This document shows positions 46,661 to 57,458 of a stretch of DNA of 64,000 nucleotides, in pieces. The DNA comes from Laburnicola sp. R22_1 (taxonomy: Eukaryota; Ascomycota; Dothideomycetes; Pleosporales; Didymosphaeriaceae), in NCBI GenBank assembly GCA_014281115.1, contig JACONQ010000010.1:248001-312000 (forward strand). Reading direction: 5' to 3'. Numbering within the stretch: position 1 is the first letter of the stretch; every line of letters begins with the position of its first letter. A model generated the notes under the pieces. That model was not told the DNA's origin and did no database searches. It saw nothing but the letters and a program-made list of their open reading frames with translations. The translations under genes and the position numbers were made by a program.

Positions 46661-48338
46661 ATGGCAGCTCCCAACCCCGACCAGCACAATGCCAAGACGA
46701 GAACGTCGGTCGAGCATATCGATGCCGTCAATGCGGCGGACAATATAGAGAAGGTGCAAAATGAGGTGCACCTTGACAAGTTTGGTGCCGCGGCCAAGAC
46801 GGACCCGCAAGAGATTGCTCTGGTCAAGAAAGTCGACATCTACATGATGGTAAACGTGGCCAGGAGAACATGTTGACGTGGTAATGGCTAACAAGCGCAG
46901 CCCATTCTTTGGCTCATGTATTTTCTCAACTTCCTCGACCGGAACGCCATAGTCAACGGGAAGCTGAATGGGATGGCCACGGATCTCGGGCTCGTGGGCA
47001 CGCAGTACAATACCTGTGTGAGCATCTTCTTCGTCGGGTAATGACTACCAAGCACCGTCTGCATGTCCACACAGCTGACTGTGGTTCAGCTACCTAGCTG
47101 GGCAGATCCCGAGCAACATGCTTTTGACAAGGGTGAAACCTTCGGCTTACATGGCCGGATGCATGCTAGCATGGGCCATCGTTTCTACCGTCATGACCGT
47201 CGTAAAAAACTACCACGCTATGCTGGCTTGCAGGTATGTGTATCCACCCCGGAAACTTAGCATCAATGACTTACCATCCCCAGACTTGTCCTGGGCATAA
47301 CCGAAGCGCCATTCTACCCAGGCGCCATCTACATGATCAGCTTATTCTATACAAGAAAAGAGACGGCAACACGGTTATCGCTCTTCTACACTGGCAACCT
47401 CCTCGCTAGTTCCTTCTCCGGGCTCATCGCCGCCGGTGTCTTTGCCGGCCTGGACGGCAAACACGGCCTCGAAGGATGGCGCTGGTTGTTTCTCATCCAA
47501 GGCGTAGCAACGGGTCCGTTTCTCCCTTCACTGCCCCCTCCCAAGCATCCACTAAAACCCCCTCACAGTCGGCGTCGCCGTACTAGCCTACTTCATGCTC
47601 CCCAACGAGCCCCTCCGCACCCGCTGGCTCACGCCCGCCGAACGCGAATACGCGCACAACCGCATCTCGCGCGACACGACCCAACGCCGCGGCAAAGTCG
47701 ACGTCTGGAAAGGCCTCCGCGAAGCCTGCTCCGACTACCGCACGTGGATCTTCTGCCTCATGCAAAACCTGCACCTCTCCGCCAACGGCTTCAAGAACTT
47801 CCTCCCCACCGTAGTCAAAACGCTGGGCTTCAATACCACCATCACCCTCGCGCTGACCTGTCCTCCGTACCTCATTTCGGCCTTCGTTTCCGTCGCCGTC
47901 TCCTGGTCGTCCGGCCGCTTCAACGAGCGCACATGGCACATTACGGCCTCCAAAGCCATCGCCATCATCGGCTTCGTCGTCGGCACCGCCTCGCTCAACC
48001 TGGGCGCCCGCTACTTCGCCGTCGTCCTCTTCGTCGGCGCAACCTACGGCGTCAACAACATCGTGCTCGCCTGGACGGCCGGCGTCCTGGGCCAGACGGA
48101 CGAGAAGAAGGCCGTTGCCCTCGCCATGGTGAATACCCTGGGGAACCTGTCGTTTGTGTATACGCCGTATTTGTGGCCGGATAGCGATGCCCCGCGCTTT
48201 GGGAAGGCCATGTATGCCAGTGTCGGCTTTTCGGGCGGCGTGGTGCTGTGTGCGTGGGTCATGAGGGTGGTGTTGCAGAGGATGAATCGGAAGATTAGGG
48301 CCTTGGATGATGAGGTGGTTAATTTTTATGTGTATTAG
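46661..48338 (+). CDS. MFS permease, anion:cation symporter (Dal5/allantoate permease-like) family
   Basis: Five exons join in frame: 46661-46849, 46901-47037, 47090-47233, 47284-47513 and 47569-48338, giving 489 aa, the usual size of the family. The start at 46661 follows CGAC and begins a hydrophilic N-terminal tail of about 60 residues. The first membrane segment carries MYFLNFLDRNAI, a hallmark of ACS-family transporters, and about 12 hydrophobic segments follow (for example GYLAGQIPSNMLL and GWRWLFLIQG). These plasma-membrane carriers take up small organic anions such as vitamins, allantoate or tartrate; the substrate is unknown here. Divergent placement next to the NRPS-like gene suggests transport of its substrate or product. 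Confidence 0.88.
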
Positions 48339-48605
48339 AGTGTGGGCGGCGGCATGGGTGGGTAGGCCGGAAGGGGGTAGGTAGATGGGCGTGCGAGTCT
48401 CGGGAAGGGTGTGTGTGGTCGTTCTGGAGTCTGGATTATAGATGGGATGGGATGGGGTATGTATTGTTTGTGCTAGCTCAGGAGGAGAGGCGAAAGGGGA
48501 GCGTGGAAAAGACGCGCCGGGAACACAAGGCACGGATAACGAATGATGATGATTTCACGACGTCCATTCCATTCCACATGGTAGCGCGCAAAACCAGGTC
48601 TCCCC
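48339..48605. other. Convergent 3' region between the MFS and kinase-HET genes
   Basis: About 270 bp without a gene; it must contain the 3' ends of both convergent transcripts. Confidence 0.6.
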
Positions 48606-51600
48606 TCAGTGAATCGTGATCCTCACCCCCCTCTTAGCCACACACTTCCCCCTCAACACCCCGGCCCCAACGCGTTCATAGATCCTGTTCCCCCGCCTAT
48701 CCAGCCCCTGCGTCGGCGTAACCAGAATGCAAAAATGTCTCTTCTCGTCCACCGGCTTAGTATCGCCCTTCTCCACCCCCAGCACAACACACAAGGTCCG
48801 CACCGGCTCCGAGCCGCCCACTCTATCGAAAACAAGGGATTGATCATCGTCCTTCTGCGCTGCGGCTGCGGCGGCCAAACTCACTACGGGATCGACGTAC
48901 TCCCTCGCCTCGGCGGAGAGCGCTATCCCCGCAGTGCGATCGGCCGTGTGCGCAAAGTCAGATGCCTCTCCCTCCTGCGACGACCAAGGCGATGCAATGT
49001 TTTCCCAGCGGAGCCCCCCGAATTCCAACTTCATGTAGTCGATGGCGCCCGTGTAGGCCATCCACGACCAACTCGGCACAGCGGAGATGGCGCCATCAGC
49101 GGGGAAATGGATGCGCTCCAGACTCGTCGTTGTTGTTGTGGACTTTATGTCTGAGCCTGATGAGCCGGCGCGGTGCCAGAGGAGGCTGCGGCAGAGGAGG
49201 CCTCTAGCTGCGGGGCCTTGGTCGAAGACGCCGAAGCCGCCGCGTGCGTTGAGCGTGCGGAGGAGGCGGCGTTGGAGGCCGTCGATGGCCATGGGGCGGT
49301 CGTAGGCGTTGGTGAGCTGGAAGCGGGAGTAGGATTGGTAGAGGGTTTGGTAGCGGAGGATGCGTTCGCCTTGGGGGGCGGAGATGAGGATTTGGGGGAA
49401 TTGGGGGTCGCCGAGGGAGGCGGCTAGGTTGCTGGGTGTGGAATGTTAGTATGGATTTCCTTGACGATTTGTTGTATTTTGGGGAAGAAGACAAGGTGGA
49501 GATGGCTTACTTTGTCATTTTGGTCATGGTCTCGCATCGCACGCCGGCACCACACTCCCAGTAGGTCTGATGTTCGGTGAAGAATATGGTCCGGCGAGCA
49601 AGCGCGTGCTCTTGCATTACCCAGCCACGCGTGTTGAGCGCCCCGTCTACGACATGAGACTTGAAGTTGTCAATCATCTCGCAGATGTAGAAGGTGGCTT
49701 CGTCATTTTGGCTCAGAGCCACGACATTGCGGTGCTTTCGTGGTTGCAGAAAACCCGAGTAGTGAGTTGTCGCGCGGCTGGCGGCAATAACGCAGTAAGC
49801 ACCACTGTAGACTTCCTCCATGCGCTTTGCCTCTTGATTGAAGTCTCCGTCTTTGCCCTGAATGACACAAAGTGAATCGATCCAGAGATAACTGAGGCCC
49901 AGAGCGCGGGTGACTATGACGGCGTCTTTGAAAGTAGCGGGCAACGTATCCAAGGCCATACCGGCCATATGACCATTGATGTTCTGGCGATTCGTCGAGA
50001 AGTGTGGCCCAGAACCCCATTGGTGAGAAAGGGCTATCCATTCTCCGCGGTCTTCGGCTACTGTCTGACGGAGATGCACTTTTTTGTCGTCACTTGCGCC
50101 AACATCGATGACCCGGGTCGGCATTCTTCTCGACTCCTTGTCGATATTGTTGGGTAGTCGACAGTTGACATGCTTGCTACTGTTGTCACACTGGTTAAGC
50201 CACTGACGGATTACGAGAAGATGTGCGACTGAGCCGGCGGCAGGAAGCTTCTCGAAGCCAACCTGGATGGCCTCAGCCGACCGAACTTGGAGGTCTAGCG
50301 AAGCAACGTCAATAACATGCAGCCACTTCATATGGAAAACACTTACCGGGACTGCGGACAATAGACAGTACAGGGTATCCCACGCTGCTAATCTTCAGTG
50401 TTGATGCGACTCGTTCGAACTTGACCATATGATTATTTGCCATGGCATGTCGTTCGCATGCCGTCCAGAGCAGAGCACATAAATCGCACTCTTTGGCAGT
50501 TGACCTTGCGTAGAGTATTGCAGTCTGATATTCAATGGTGAAAGCGGGACGCCAAAGCTCTTCTCGCAATATGCGGCACTCGCTGCACAATTGTGGCGAT
50601 GTACGAGTCTCCGGTGGTTGGAAGGGCGTGGATGCTTTGATGGCAGCGAATACACTCGAAGAAAAATCGTTGTCCACATGGAATATCCATTCGTCGTCAA
50701 GCTGTTCACGAGCGTGTTGTCAGGAATATGAATCGGTATGGGCTTGGACAACGTACGTTCTGGTATGGTTAGCCAGTAGCGTGAAGACGGGACGAGATGA
50801 GACTATACCGGCTGAGTAAGGCAAAGAAAGATATGTTAGCAATGCCTATCTTTCGACTGAGCAGTTTAACTTACGCGCTATACATGAAATCAGCGGCCAA
50901 GTAATCAACGGTCATTTAGGGTGAATACCTACTCCCTATAATGATTAAGATGAGTGCTCGTCAGCCTCGTTAAGATCAAAGACTTCAAAACGGGTGCAAA
51001 CCCCACTTACATACTGTTAAACATTAGTCGAAGTAAACAATGACGATTCAAAGCCTGGCGCACTTACATCCTATTATTAACTTACGTTAGTCAAGTGAGC
51101 CGATGCGATAATATTATGCGGCACTTACCACCTGCGCTCATGAGAAACTCATAGTTAGCAATGATCTATCTATATGATGTAAAAGTCTACCGAGATGTAC
51201 GTACTCTTTTTGTGCCTGGTGCTTTGAGTCGCTGGGGAATACCATGGCTGTCAATCGTGGGTCCCGACATCCCCGGGCTCTCCGTGTCGTCGGCATTTTC
51301 AATATTGTCGTAGGTGTGTTGATTTGGATACATCCCAAGAGGAGATCGTGGTAAATCTGTAAACCAGTAGCTTTCTCTATCGTCTTCCTCGGGTGACATT
51401 AGCAATTCCATTCTGTCTCTGAACACACTCGCCAGAATGCGTGCTGGTCCCGGTGGCTCAGGCTTAGGAGCTATTGGAATTTTGTCTTGACCTGCTGGCG
51501 TAAATTCGAACGAAGGAAGTGTAGATGCTGTAGGCGATGCGGTGGGTAGTTGTGGAACGAGTACATTGGTACTGTCAGGATGACCAACGTCCGAGTCAGT

Positions 51601-53331
51601 TTGTATAGAATTTTCAGCATTGCTAAGGTTATCCAGTGGCTCTTCGAAAGAGTTCGATTGAAGGGAGAGGTTTGTTCCTGTACGACGTGGGAGTTTTACA
51701 ACAAGCAGACCAGTCCTCACGAGTTCCAGTAGGCTGCGGAGAGCAGTACCAGCACCACATGCGGGTTCTTGGGCCAAGTGATCCATCCATCGGATAGCAA
51801 CCTCGTGTACGGTTGCTGTTCCTTCTGCGCTCAGTAAGCTGGTCTGGTAAAAAGGTGAGCCTTCGGGTAACTCCCGGTTGAACTGTCTGAGCCCATCACG
51901 GCCATACAAAAGCCAAATGATAAACTCCAGGCCAATGCAACCCATTGCCCATATATCATACAGTCGAGAGCGGCGCCTTTTAGATTGCCCGATGAATCTA
52001 GGGTTCACTCCAACTATCACCTCTGGGGGTTCGTAACGCCTTGTGCCATACGCGGCGGTAGTGTTGTCAAAGCGGAATTCAGTGACGATGCCGTGTTCCT
52101 TGGCCTCGCCCCAGTCGCCAATCTTGAGCGTACCAATGTTGGTCCCATTTTGAAAGCGTAGGATATTGGCCGGTTTCAGGTCTCCATGGCGATAAGAAGA
52201 GGTTTGGTCCAGATCGTGGGCGACGGATAGCGCCTTAGCAAGACCAAAGAATTGTGCGCAAGCATCTTTGACCAGCGATGCGCTTAGAACGGGACCCGGA
52301 TATTCTTCCCAGAGATCACGAAGATTACCGGCATCTGCCCACTCGAACATCAAGTAGTGGTCTTTGCCGTCGCTATGGCATCGGCGAAATGCGGTAATGA
52401 ACTGCACAATATGCTCTTGGTTGAGGCTGTTCATTTTCTCAAGAGCTTTGATCTCAGCTTCCCAGTGCGTAGTCATCTGTTCTCGATCTTCGCTAGCCCC
52501 TGGTAATATTTCCTTGACCGCCACAACTTTTGGACACGGTATCCCCTAACAAAATTAGAGGGAATCCGAAAACGTGATTTTGATTAACTCACTGGTCGCA
52601 ATGGATGCTTGAGCTGGTTTTTGTGAATCTCAAATTTTGACACCTTGCCAAAAGAACCCTTCTCGAAATCGGCATGTCTAACGACAAAGGGTAGGATAGT
52701 CGACAGGGAAATTGTACTTCTCTATGTCCGTTTTCGTGTCGGTGGAGAAAACAGGCACGAGAAACTTCCACTGCTTTTCGCAAAATTCCCCGATGGTCCA
52801 CTCCTGCCATATTCTTTTCTTGACCTTCACCCCGGGTTCCAGTGATGCAAAAAGGCTGTGGATGCTACTCGAAATAGCACGCTGTTTGGGAGCCGGTTTG
52901 TTTGCGGTAACCGAGCGGCCGTAATGGGTTTCTTCGATCGGTAGCTTGTTGTCGTCGAAGTCAAATTTCTGAAACAACAGCATTGCTCTGCGTAGTTTTT
53001 CACCCTCCAGTTGAATCGAGACACATGTGGCAAATAGTTTCTTTGCTCTCATCACAATGAACTGAACCAATGATGATTCTTGTGGTGATTCATCAGATGA
53101 CTCTTCGCTATCATCTAGATCAAGAGCATCCCGGATGGACTTTGGTGAAATGAGGCGTTGGAGCTCCCCTTCCGGTAGGAAACGACACGGACTTTTGTCG
53201 AACTGACTAGTCGCGAGCGCACTCCATAGCTTCCCAAAGAGGGGATCGCCATCTTCGGAGTCAGAGCTGTCCACCATTTCCTCTAGTAGGCTGGCTGGAC
53301 TTCGTTCTTGGGGGTGGTAAACAGTGCTCAT
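48606..53331 (-). CDS. Protein kinase-HET domain fusion, joined through seven 3-nt micro-exons
   Basis: Exons, minus strand: 53331-52718, 52677-52593, 52545-51205, seven 3-nt exons (51131-51129, 51070-51068, 51013-51011, 50935-50933, 50877-50875, 50811-50809, 50759-50757), 50701-50347, 50294-49511 and 49431-48606; about 1341 aa. The N-terminal ~220 residues (PEGELQRLISPKSIRDAL; EWTIGEF..QWKFLVPVF) resemble those of the kinase at 55177. The kinase shows VVAVKE (K244), HGDLKPANIL (H353; HGD for HRD), GDWGEAK (D377; DWG for DFG), PPE and DIWAMGC. The HET domain (about 890-1040) shows WIALSHQWG and YLWIDSLCVIQ. HET proteins trigger cell death in non-self recognition. The 50701 exon has an in-frame TGA upstream and no early ATG, so it needs an upstream exon. 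The alternative is two genes or one 503-nt intron. The 40-nt intron at 52717-52678 may instead be a frameshift. Confidence 0.72.
50702..51204 (-). other. Eight consecutive small introns separated by single-codon exons
   Basis: The 503 nt between the kinase and HET exons divide exactly into introns of 73, 58, 54, 75, 55, 63, 49 and 55 nt (51204-51132, 51128-51071, 51067-51014, 51010-50936, 50932-50878, 50874-50812, 50808-50760, 50756-50702). Donors are GTACGT, GTAAGT, GTAAGT, GTAAGT, GTAGGT, GTAAGT, GTATAG and GTACGT; every acceptor is AG. CTAAC, CTAAT or CTGAC-type branch sites are seen in most. The retained triplets GTG, GAT, TAT, GGA, CGC, CCG and AAC would read V-D-Y-G-R-P-N. Both outer exons are in phase 0. 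Splicing itself is inferred. Confidence 0.65.
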
Positions 53332-53886
53332 TGAGGGATGACCGAGGCACAAGGCTGAAAATCGGTGGCATCAGGATAGTCAGAGTAAGCGCTCCTAAAG
53401 TGAGAATCAATATATTTTTAAGCCAGGCCTGGCCAGAGCCTCATTGAGTCCCCTGCTTCAAGTTGCCTGTAGGACGGTGTTTCTATACGACCTGCATGGT
53501 GGCGTACAGCGCCTTCGCTCTCGAGCGCTGTGAAGCACGGCTGAGTCGGTGCACCATATGGTATCAGCTGCCTGATACGAGGCAAGGCTGTGGTGCATGG
53601 GTCGGTGGTGTGACGCATCATGGCAAGGCTGAGGTGGGAGGGTTGGGGCAATGGCAAGAATGACAGGCGGTTGACAAACGCGAGAGAAGGAATAGTAGTG
53701 ACATCCACAGGTTCGACAGCGACCAATACAAATGGTTTCATGAGAAAGGAACCATCTATCCTCGAGCGTGCGCCGTCTCGAAGGAGACCGGACGCAATGA
53801 CGCACAGCCCCACACTGCCCCGGCGGCTTGTAGCACGGGCGTTCCACTGCACCAACACAGTGCACCACACCACCACACACAGCCCC
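53332..53886. other. Intergenic region upstream of the kinase-HET gene
   Basis: Overlapping short ORFs exist on both strands, but none has a recognisable product. It should contain the kinase-HET promoter and the 3' end of the small gene that follows. A small hairpin GTATCAG/CTGATAC (53561-53578) sits beside the palindrome ACCATATGGT (53553-53562). Confidence 0.5.
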
Positions 53887-54251
53887 TCATGTTCGCCAAC
53901 TCTGGAACAATCGACGCCATCTTTTCCCGTTTTCTTGTGCAGCTGATTGCCTCTCGGAATACCGGCACGCCGCGATCTCTTGCTGTGGATTCGTCAGCGT
54001 GCATGATCAATGGCCAGTTGCGCTGACACTACCTTGGAGAGCTGCCTTGGGGCCTGGACACGATACTCATTGTGCAGTACCTGTGTCTGATCAGCCTATC
54101 CGTCGAGTGCTTTCCGCTCTTCAACACTTACGTGCACTTCGAATGAGTCTGGTCCGAATTCGACGCGCAACTTCTCTGCTAGCTTGGCTGGATTGATTTC
54201 ACCCAAACCCAGGTTCTGCATCGTGTATTGAGTGCTTGTCTTTTGAGCCAT
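53887..54251 (-). CDS. Small 87-aa protein of unknown function, three exons
   Basis: Exons 54251-54132, 54080-54033 and 53982-53887 (120, 48 and 96 nt) join in phase 0 through introns of 51 and 50 bp (GTAAGT...CAG and GTAGTG...CAG). The product starts MAQKTSTQYTMQNLGLGEIN, has an alpha-beta-like core (KLAEKLRVEFGPDSFEVH, then VLHNEYRVQAPRQLSK) and a charged C-terminus (QEIAACRYSERQSA..., ending FQSWRT). It has no signal peptide or membrane segment. I do not recognise the family. All three exons are in phase and the splice signals are strong, which is why I call it a gene. It lies between, and on the same strand as, the kinase-HET gene and upstream of the divergent kinase paralogue. Confidence 0.6.
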
Positions 54252-55176
54252 TCCTCGACCGGTATGGATTCCTCGATGTGGCGGACGACAAGTATGGGGA
54301 ATGTGCTGGAAAATCTCACACTTTTGCAACACGACTAGGGGTTCGCAGCGAGATTTATTCGACTGTGTCGGCGCCTGGGGCACCAACACACCGGACTTCG
54401 CCGTGGCTTGTTTTCTCATCGATTGCGGCGCGATTGTGACCAATCGCACACCCTGAGCAGTTGCGGCTGACCGTCTCGATCATGCTCACCTCACCAGTTG
54501 TTGCATTGCCTCACAGAGCCACGTGCGACATTGCATCAAGTGCACGGCATGCGAAAACTGAATCGAGTCATCGATAGCGACTACCGCCACACCCAGCGGT
54601 TCTTTATGTAGCGATGGTCCATCGCTCTGGCGCAACTGGGAGCAGCACAATCGTCCCGTGTTGCCTGGCCTGAACACGAGAAAGAACCCCCACGGCGGCG
54701 TTCAATAAGCTCATTCTTCGGAATAGATATCCGCTGCTTCTGCAGGGGTTTCCAGCCCCGACTGCTGCAGTGGCAGGACGAACATGGGAACAGAATGATT
54801 CGGGTACAAGAGTATCTAAGGCGATCGACTCCTTGTTGGTTGCCTGCCGAGTTTATTTCTATTGAATCCAGCCGCCTCATACGAAAATGCAAAAAGACCG
54901 AAGCCTTGAGAGAGTTCCCATCAGGTCGTCTCTATAATTCAACAGCAAAGCGCGCCTCATATCGACCACGCGCAGCGCTTCCGAGTAAGGTAAGTAATGT
55001 CACACGGGGAGGACACCGACGGTCGCTAGTATGCACAGCAAAACTTACTTGACCCTTAGAAAAACGGTCTAATACTCGTACTCTACTTTTTCGGTCGATG
55101 ATTATTTAGCCCTAAGCAGTGTATCGCCACAACATCTCCAAGCTGTAGGAAAAACTGCGAACGGCTCGAATAGAGT
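54252..55176. other. Intergenic region between the small gene and the kinase paralogue
   Basis: No convincing gene is present. ORFs of about 85-105 codons at 54795-55052 (plus) and 54581-54892 (minus) lack recognisable features. A donor-like AGGTAAGTAATG at about 54989 could belong to a 5'-UTR intron of the plus-strand kinase. This must be the divergent promoter region. Confidence 0.5.
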
Positions 55177-57458
55177 ATGGCCACAGTGAATGGAAACGAG
55201 GTTGAAGAATTGGAGGATGGTCATACTAAAAATTTCTTTTACAGCGCTTACAACAATGACACCGAAATGTTGCGCGACTCCGTACATCGGGTTAGTCTGT
55301 CTGAGAAGAGAGATAGCCTTGCAGCACTTCCAGAAGCACACTCCGCCGAATCGACACGTATGGAGCCAACTGCTCGCAGGTCAAAACCAAGCCTCGCGTC
55401 TGCTTTGGGAAAGTCCCAACGAGATCCAGAGTCCGGCGCGGTGGCAATGGACAGCACGCGCTTGTCCATTACATTCGACCTTCCCGGTAACAGAACGAAG
55501 CAAAACAACGAAGAGAGGCCGAATGACTCAAATACGAAGCTCAAGCGCACGAAAACAATATCATGGCCCCTAAGCATCCTCAGCACAGACGAGTCTGCCG
55601 AGAGGCTAAAAAATCAACTGTCTAGAGCAATGGAAAAGAGCTTGATTGATCGTCACCGGGGATTTATTCCAGAAAGTCAAATTAAATCACTAATTACACC
55701 CTCCACAGTCGAGCAAGAGTTGATAAGATGCCAGCACTCAAAGCTGAAGAAGAAGATATTTCGGAGGCCTGTCGATAGGAAATCCATTCAGAAGCAGGCA
55801 CGTGATATTTGTGGCGAAACAGATGAAGCCAGGTCCATATCGCAACATCAGAATGACCAGCTACCTCAACGGAAAGAGTTTCGAAAGGTTTTCGCCGTAC
55901 TAGTACTTGTTGGTTGGCCGCAAAAGATCAAGACGTTCCTTAAGGCAGGCATTTGCGACACAGATCTTCCATTTGTCCGTGCAGCTAAGCATCTGTTCAA
56001 GCCTCACCAACCCATACATGCATCTGAGACTGCGGTACGATGGCGGCAATGCGTCAAGGGTTGGAGAGACCACAAAATTGCTCGCTTTGAGGAGAGACAG
56101 TGGACCGTTCTCGCTCCGGTTTTTCGATGCTTAGATGATGAGCGAGCTGCGCATCACGAATTCCGGCGCGAGGAAGTTCTTCCCTTTACATGTTGGAAGA
56201 AGACAGGACACCGCGGCGGTTCTGGTCAAGTGTATGAGACTGCAATTCATGCTGATCATCACACTTTCGGGTTGGACAGGGTGAGCACTCTTAAGGCCCG
56301 GACGGCGAAGCGATAATACTAAATGCTTCAGGCCAGTGGTCAGCCACTAAGTGTTTTCGCAGTCAAGGAATTTTTCAACACGACGAAAGAACGGTTTCAA
56401 TCAGAAGTACGAATTCTAAACAGTCTTAGTGGCGAGCGGCATCGCCACGACCATCTCATAACCTTGCTGGCAACATTTCAGCAAGGCGAGACATACTACT
56501 TCGTATTCCCCATGGCCAAAGCAGATCTCCTTGATTATTGGAAGACAATCGAACCTTCACCGGACGAAAATAGGGAAACGGCTCTTTGGCTAGCCGAACA
56601 ATGTTACGGCCTTGCCGATGGCTTGTACAAGATCCATCGTTGGGAGACAACCACCGCAAGAGGTCTACTCCACCCAAACTCGATACCTTTGTACAAAACG
56701 ACGCAACCCGACTCGGTGAGGCGATCACATCTACCCAATGAACCAGAAACTCTTCGCATAGTATTAGGTCGTCATGGCGACATTAAACCAAGAAACATCC
56801 TCTTCTTTCCCAACGAAGGGCGCGCAGGCCGCGGACTGTTGAAGATTACTGATTTCGGTATTGCTCATTTCAGCACCAGAGAGTCAGTGCCAGCCAGTAG
56901 TCGCGGTCCATTGGGATACTCAATACCCTATCGCGCCCCCGAACACGACTGTCCGGACTACATGCTGAGCTCCTCGTACGACAACTGGTCACTCGGATGC
57001 GTGTACCTAGAATTTGTCACTTGGTTCTTTGGAGGCTGGGATGCAGTGGATCGATTCGAGAAAGAACGGTTGTCCGTCGATCAGAGGTTTCATGGCTTCA
57101 AGACGCCGACTTTCTTCACGGTTGAGCAGGAGAAGACGAGAGTCAAGGACGTCGTACTTCAGGTGTGTTTGCATAGTAGCTCATGACATATCCCCGAGAA
57201 TATGATAGGATCTAGTGCTAACGGCGTCTCGCGCAGAGGTTACATCATTTTCGCGATAATTGTCAGTGTGCTGAGCCCGCGTATACCGAATTCTTCTCTG
57301 ATTTCCTCGAAATGGTGGAGAAGAATATGTTGATTGTCGAAAAGACGGATCCGAGTGGATGTAAGGTGGGACGGAAGACGTCGCGCGAAATCGCTTCTTC
57401 GATTAGCGGGATGGTGCTGACGTTGGGGGCGGGTGGAGAGGCAGTGGCGGTACCTTGA
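55177..57458 (+). CDS. Protein kinase with the same N-terminal module as the kinase-HET protein
   Basis: Three exons, 55177-56280, 56332-57162 and 57237-57458, all in phase 0, encode 718 aa. After a disordered, Ser/Arg-rich ~150 residues comes a region shared with the kinase-HET protein: FIPESQIKSLITPSTVEQEL matches FLPEGELQRLISPKSIRDAL there, and ERQWTVLAPVF matches EKQWKFLVPVF. The kinase follows: GGSGQV in the glycine loop, FAVKEF (K380), HGDIKPRNIL (H516; HGD for HRD), ITDFGIAHF (D542), APEH and DNWSLGC. DFG is intact, unlike the DWG of the neighbour. No HET domain follows. The two genes are divergent with the 87-aa gene between them. Local duplication with gain or loss of the HET part is the simplest explanation. 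Confidence 0.85.

Noticed and set aside
47333..48184. 283-codon plus-strand ORF over the MFS gene, and the 316-codon minus ORF over 47583-48533
   Set aside because: They are GC-rich frame shadows. The spliced MFS frame carries the family motifs and correct intron phases; these frames give Arg/His/Pro-rich low-complexity text.
53418..53946. Overlapping ORFs of 100-150 codons on both strands upstream of the kinase-HET gene
   Set aside because: They overlap each other in several frames with Cys/His/Arg-rich text. Only the three-exon 87-aa gene at the right edge has consistent splice structure.
54581..55052. ORFs at 54581-54892 (minus) and 54795-55052 (plus)
   Set aside because: They have no recognisable features. 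The region is better explained as promoter or leader of the plus-strand kinase.
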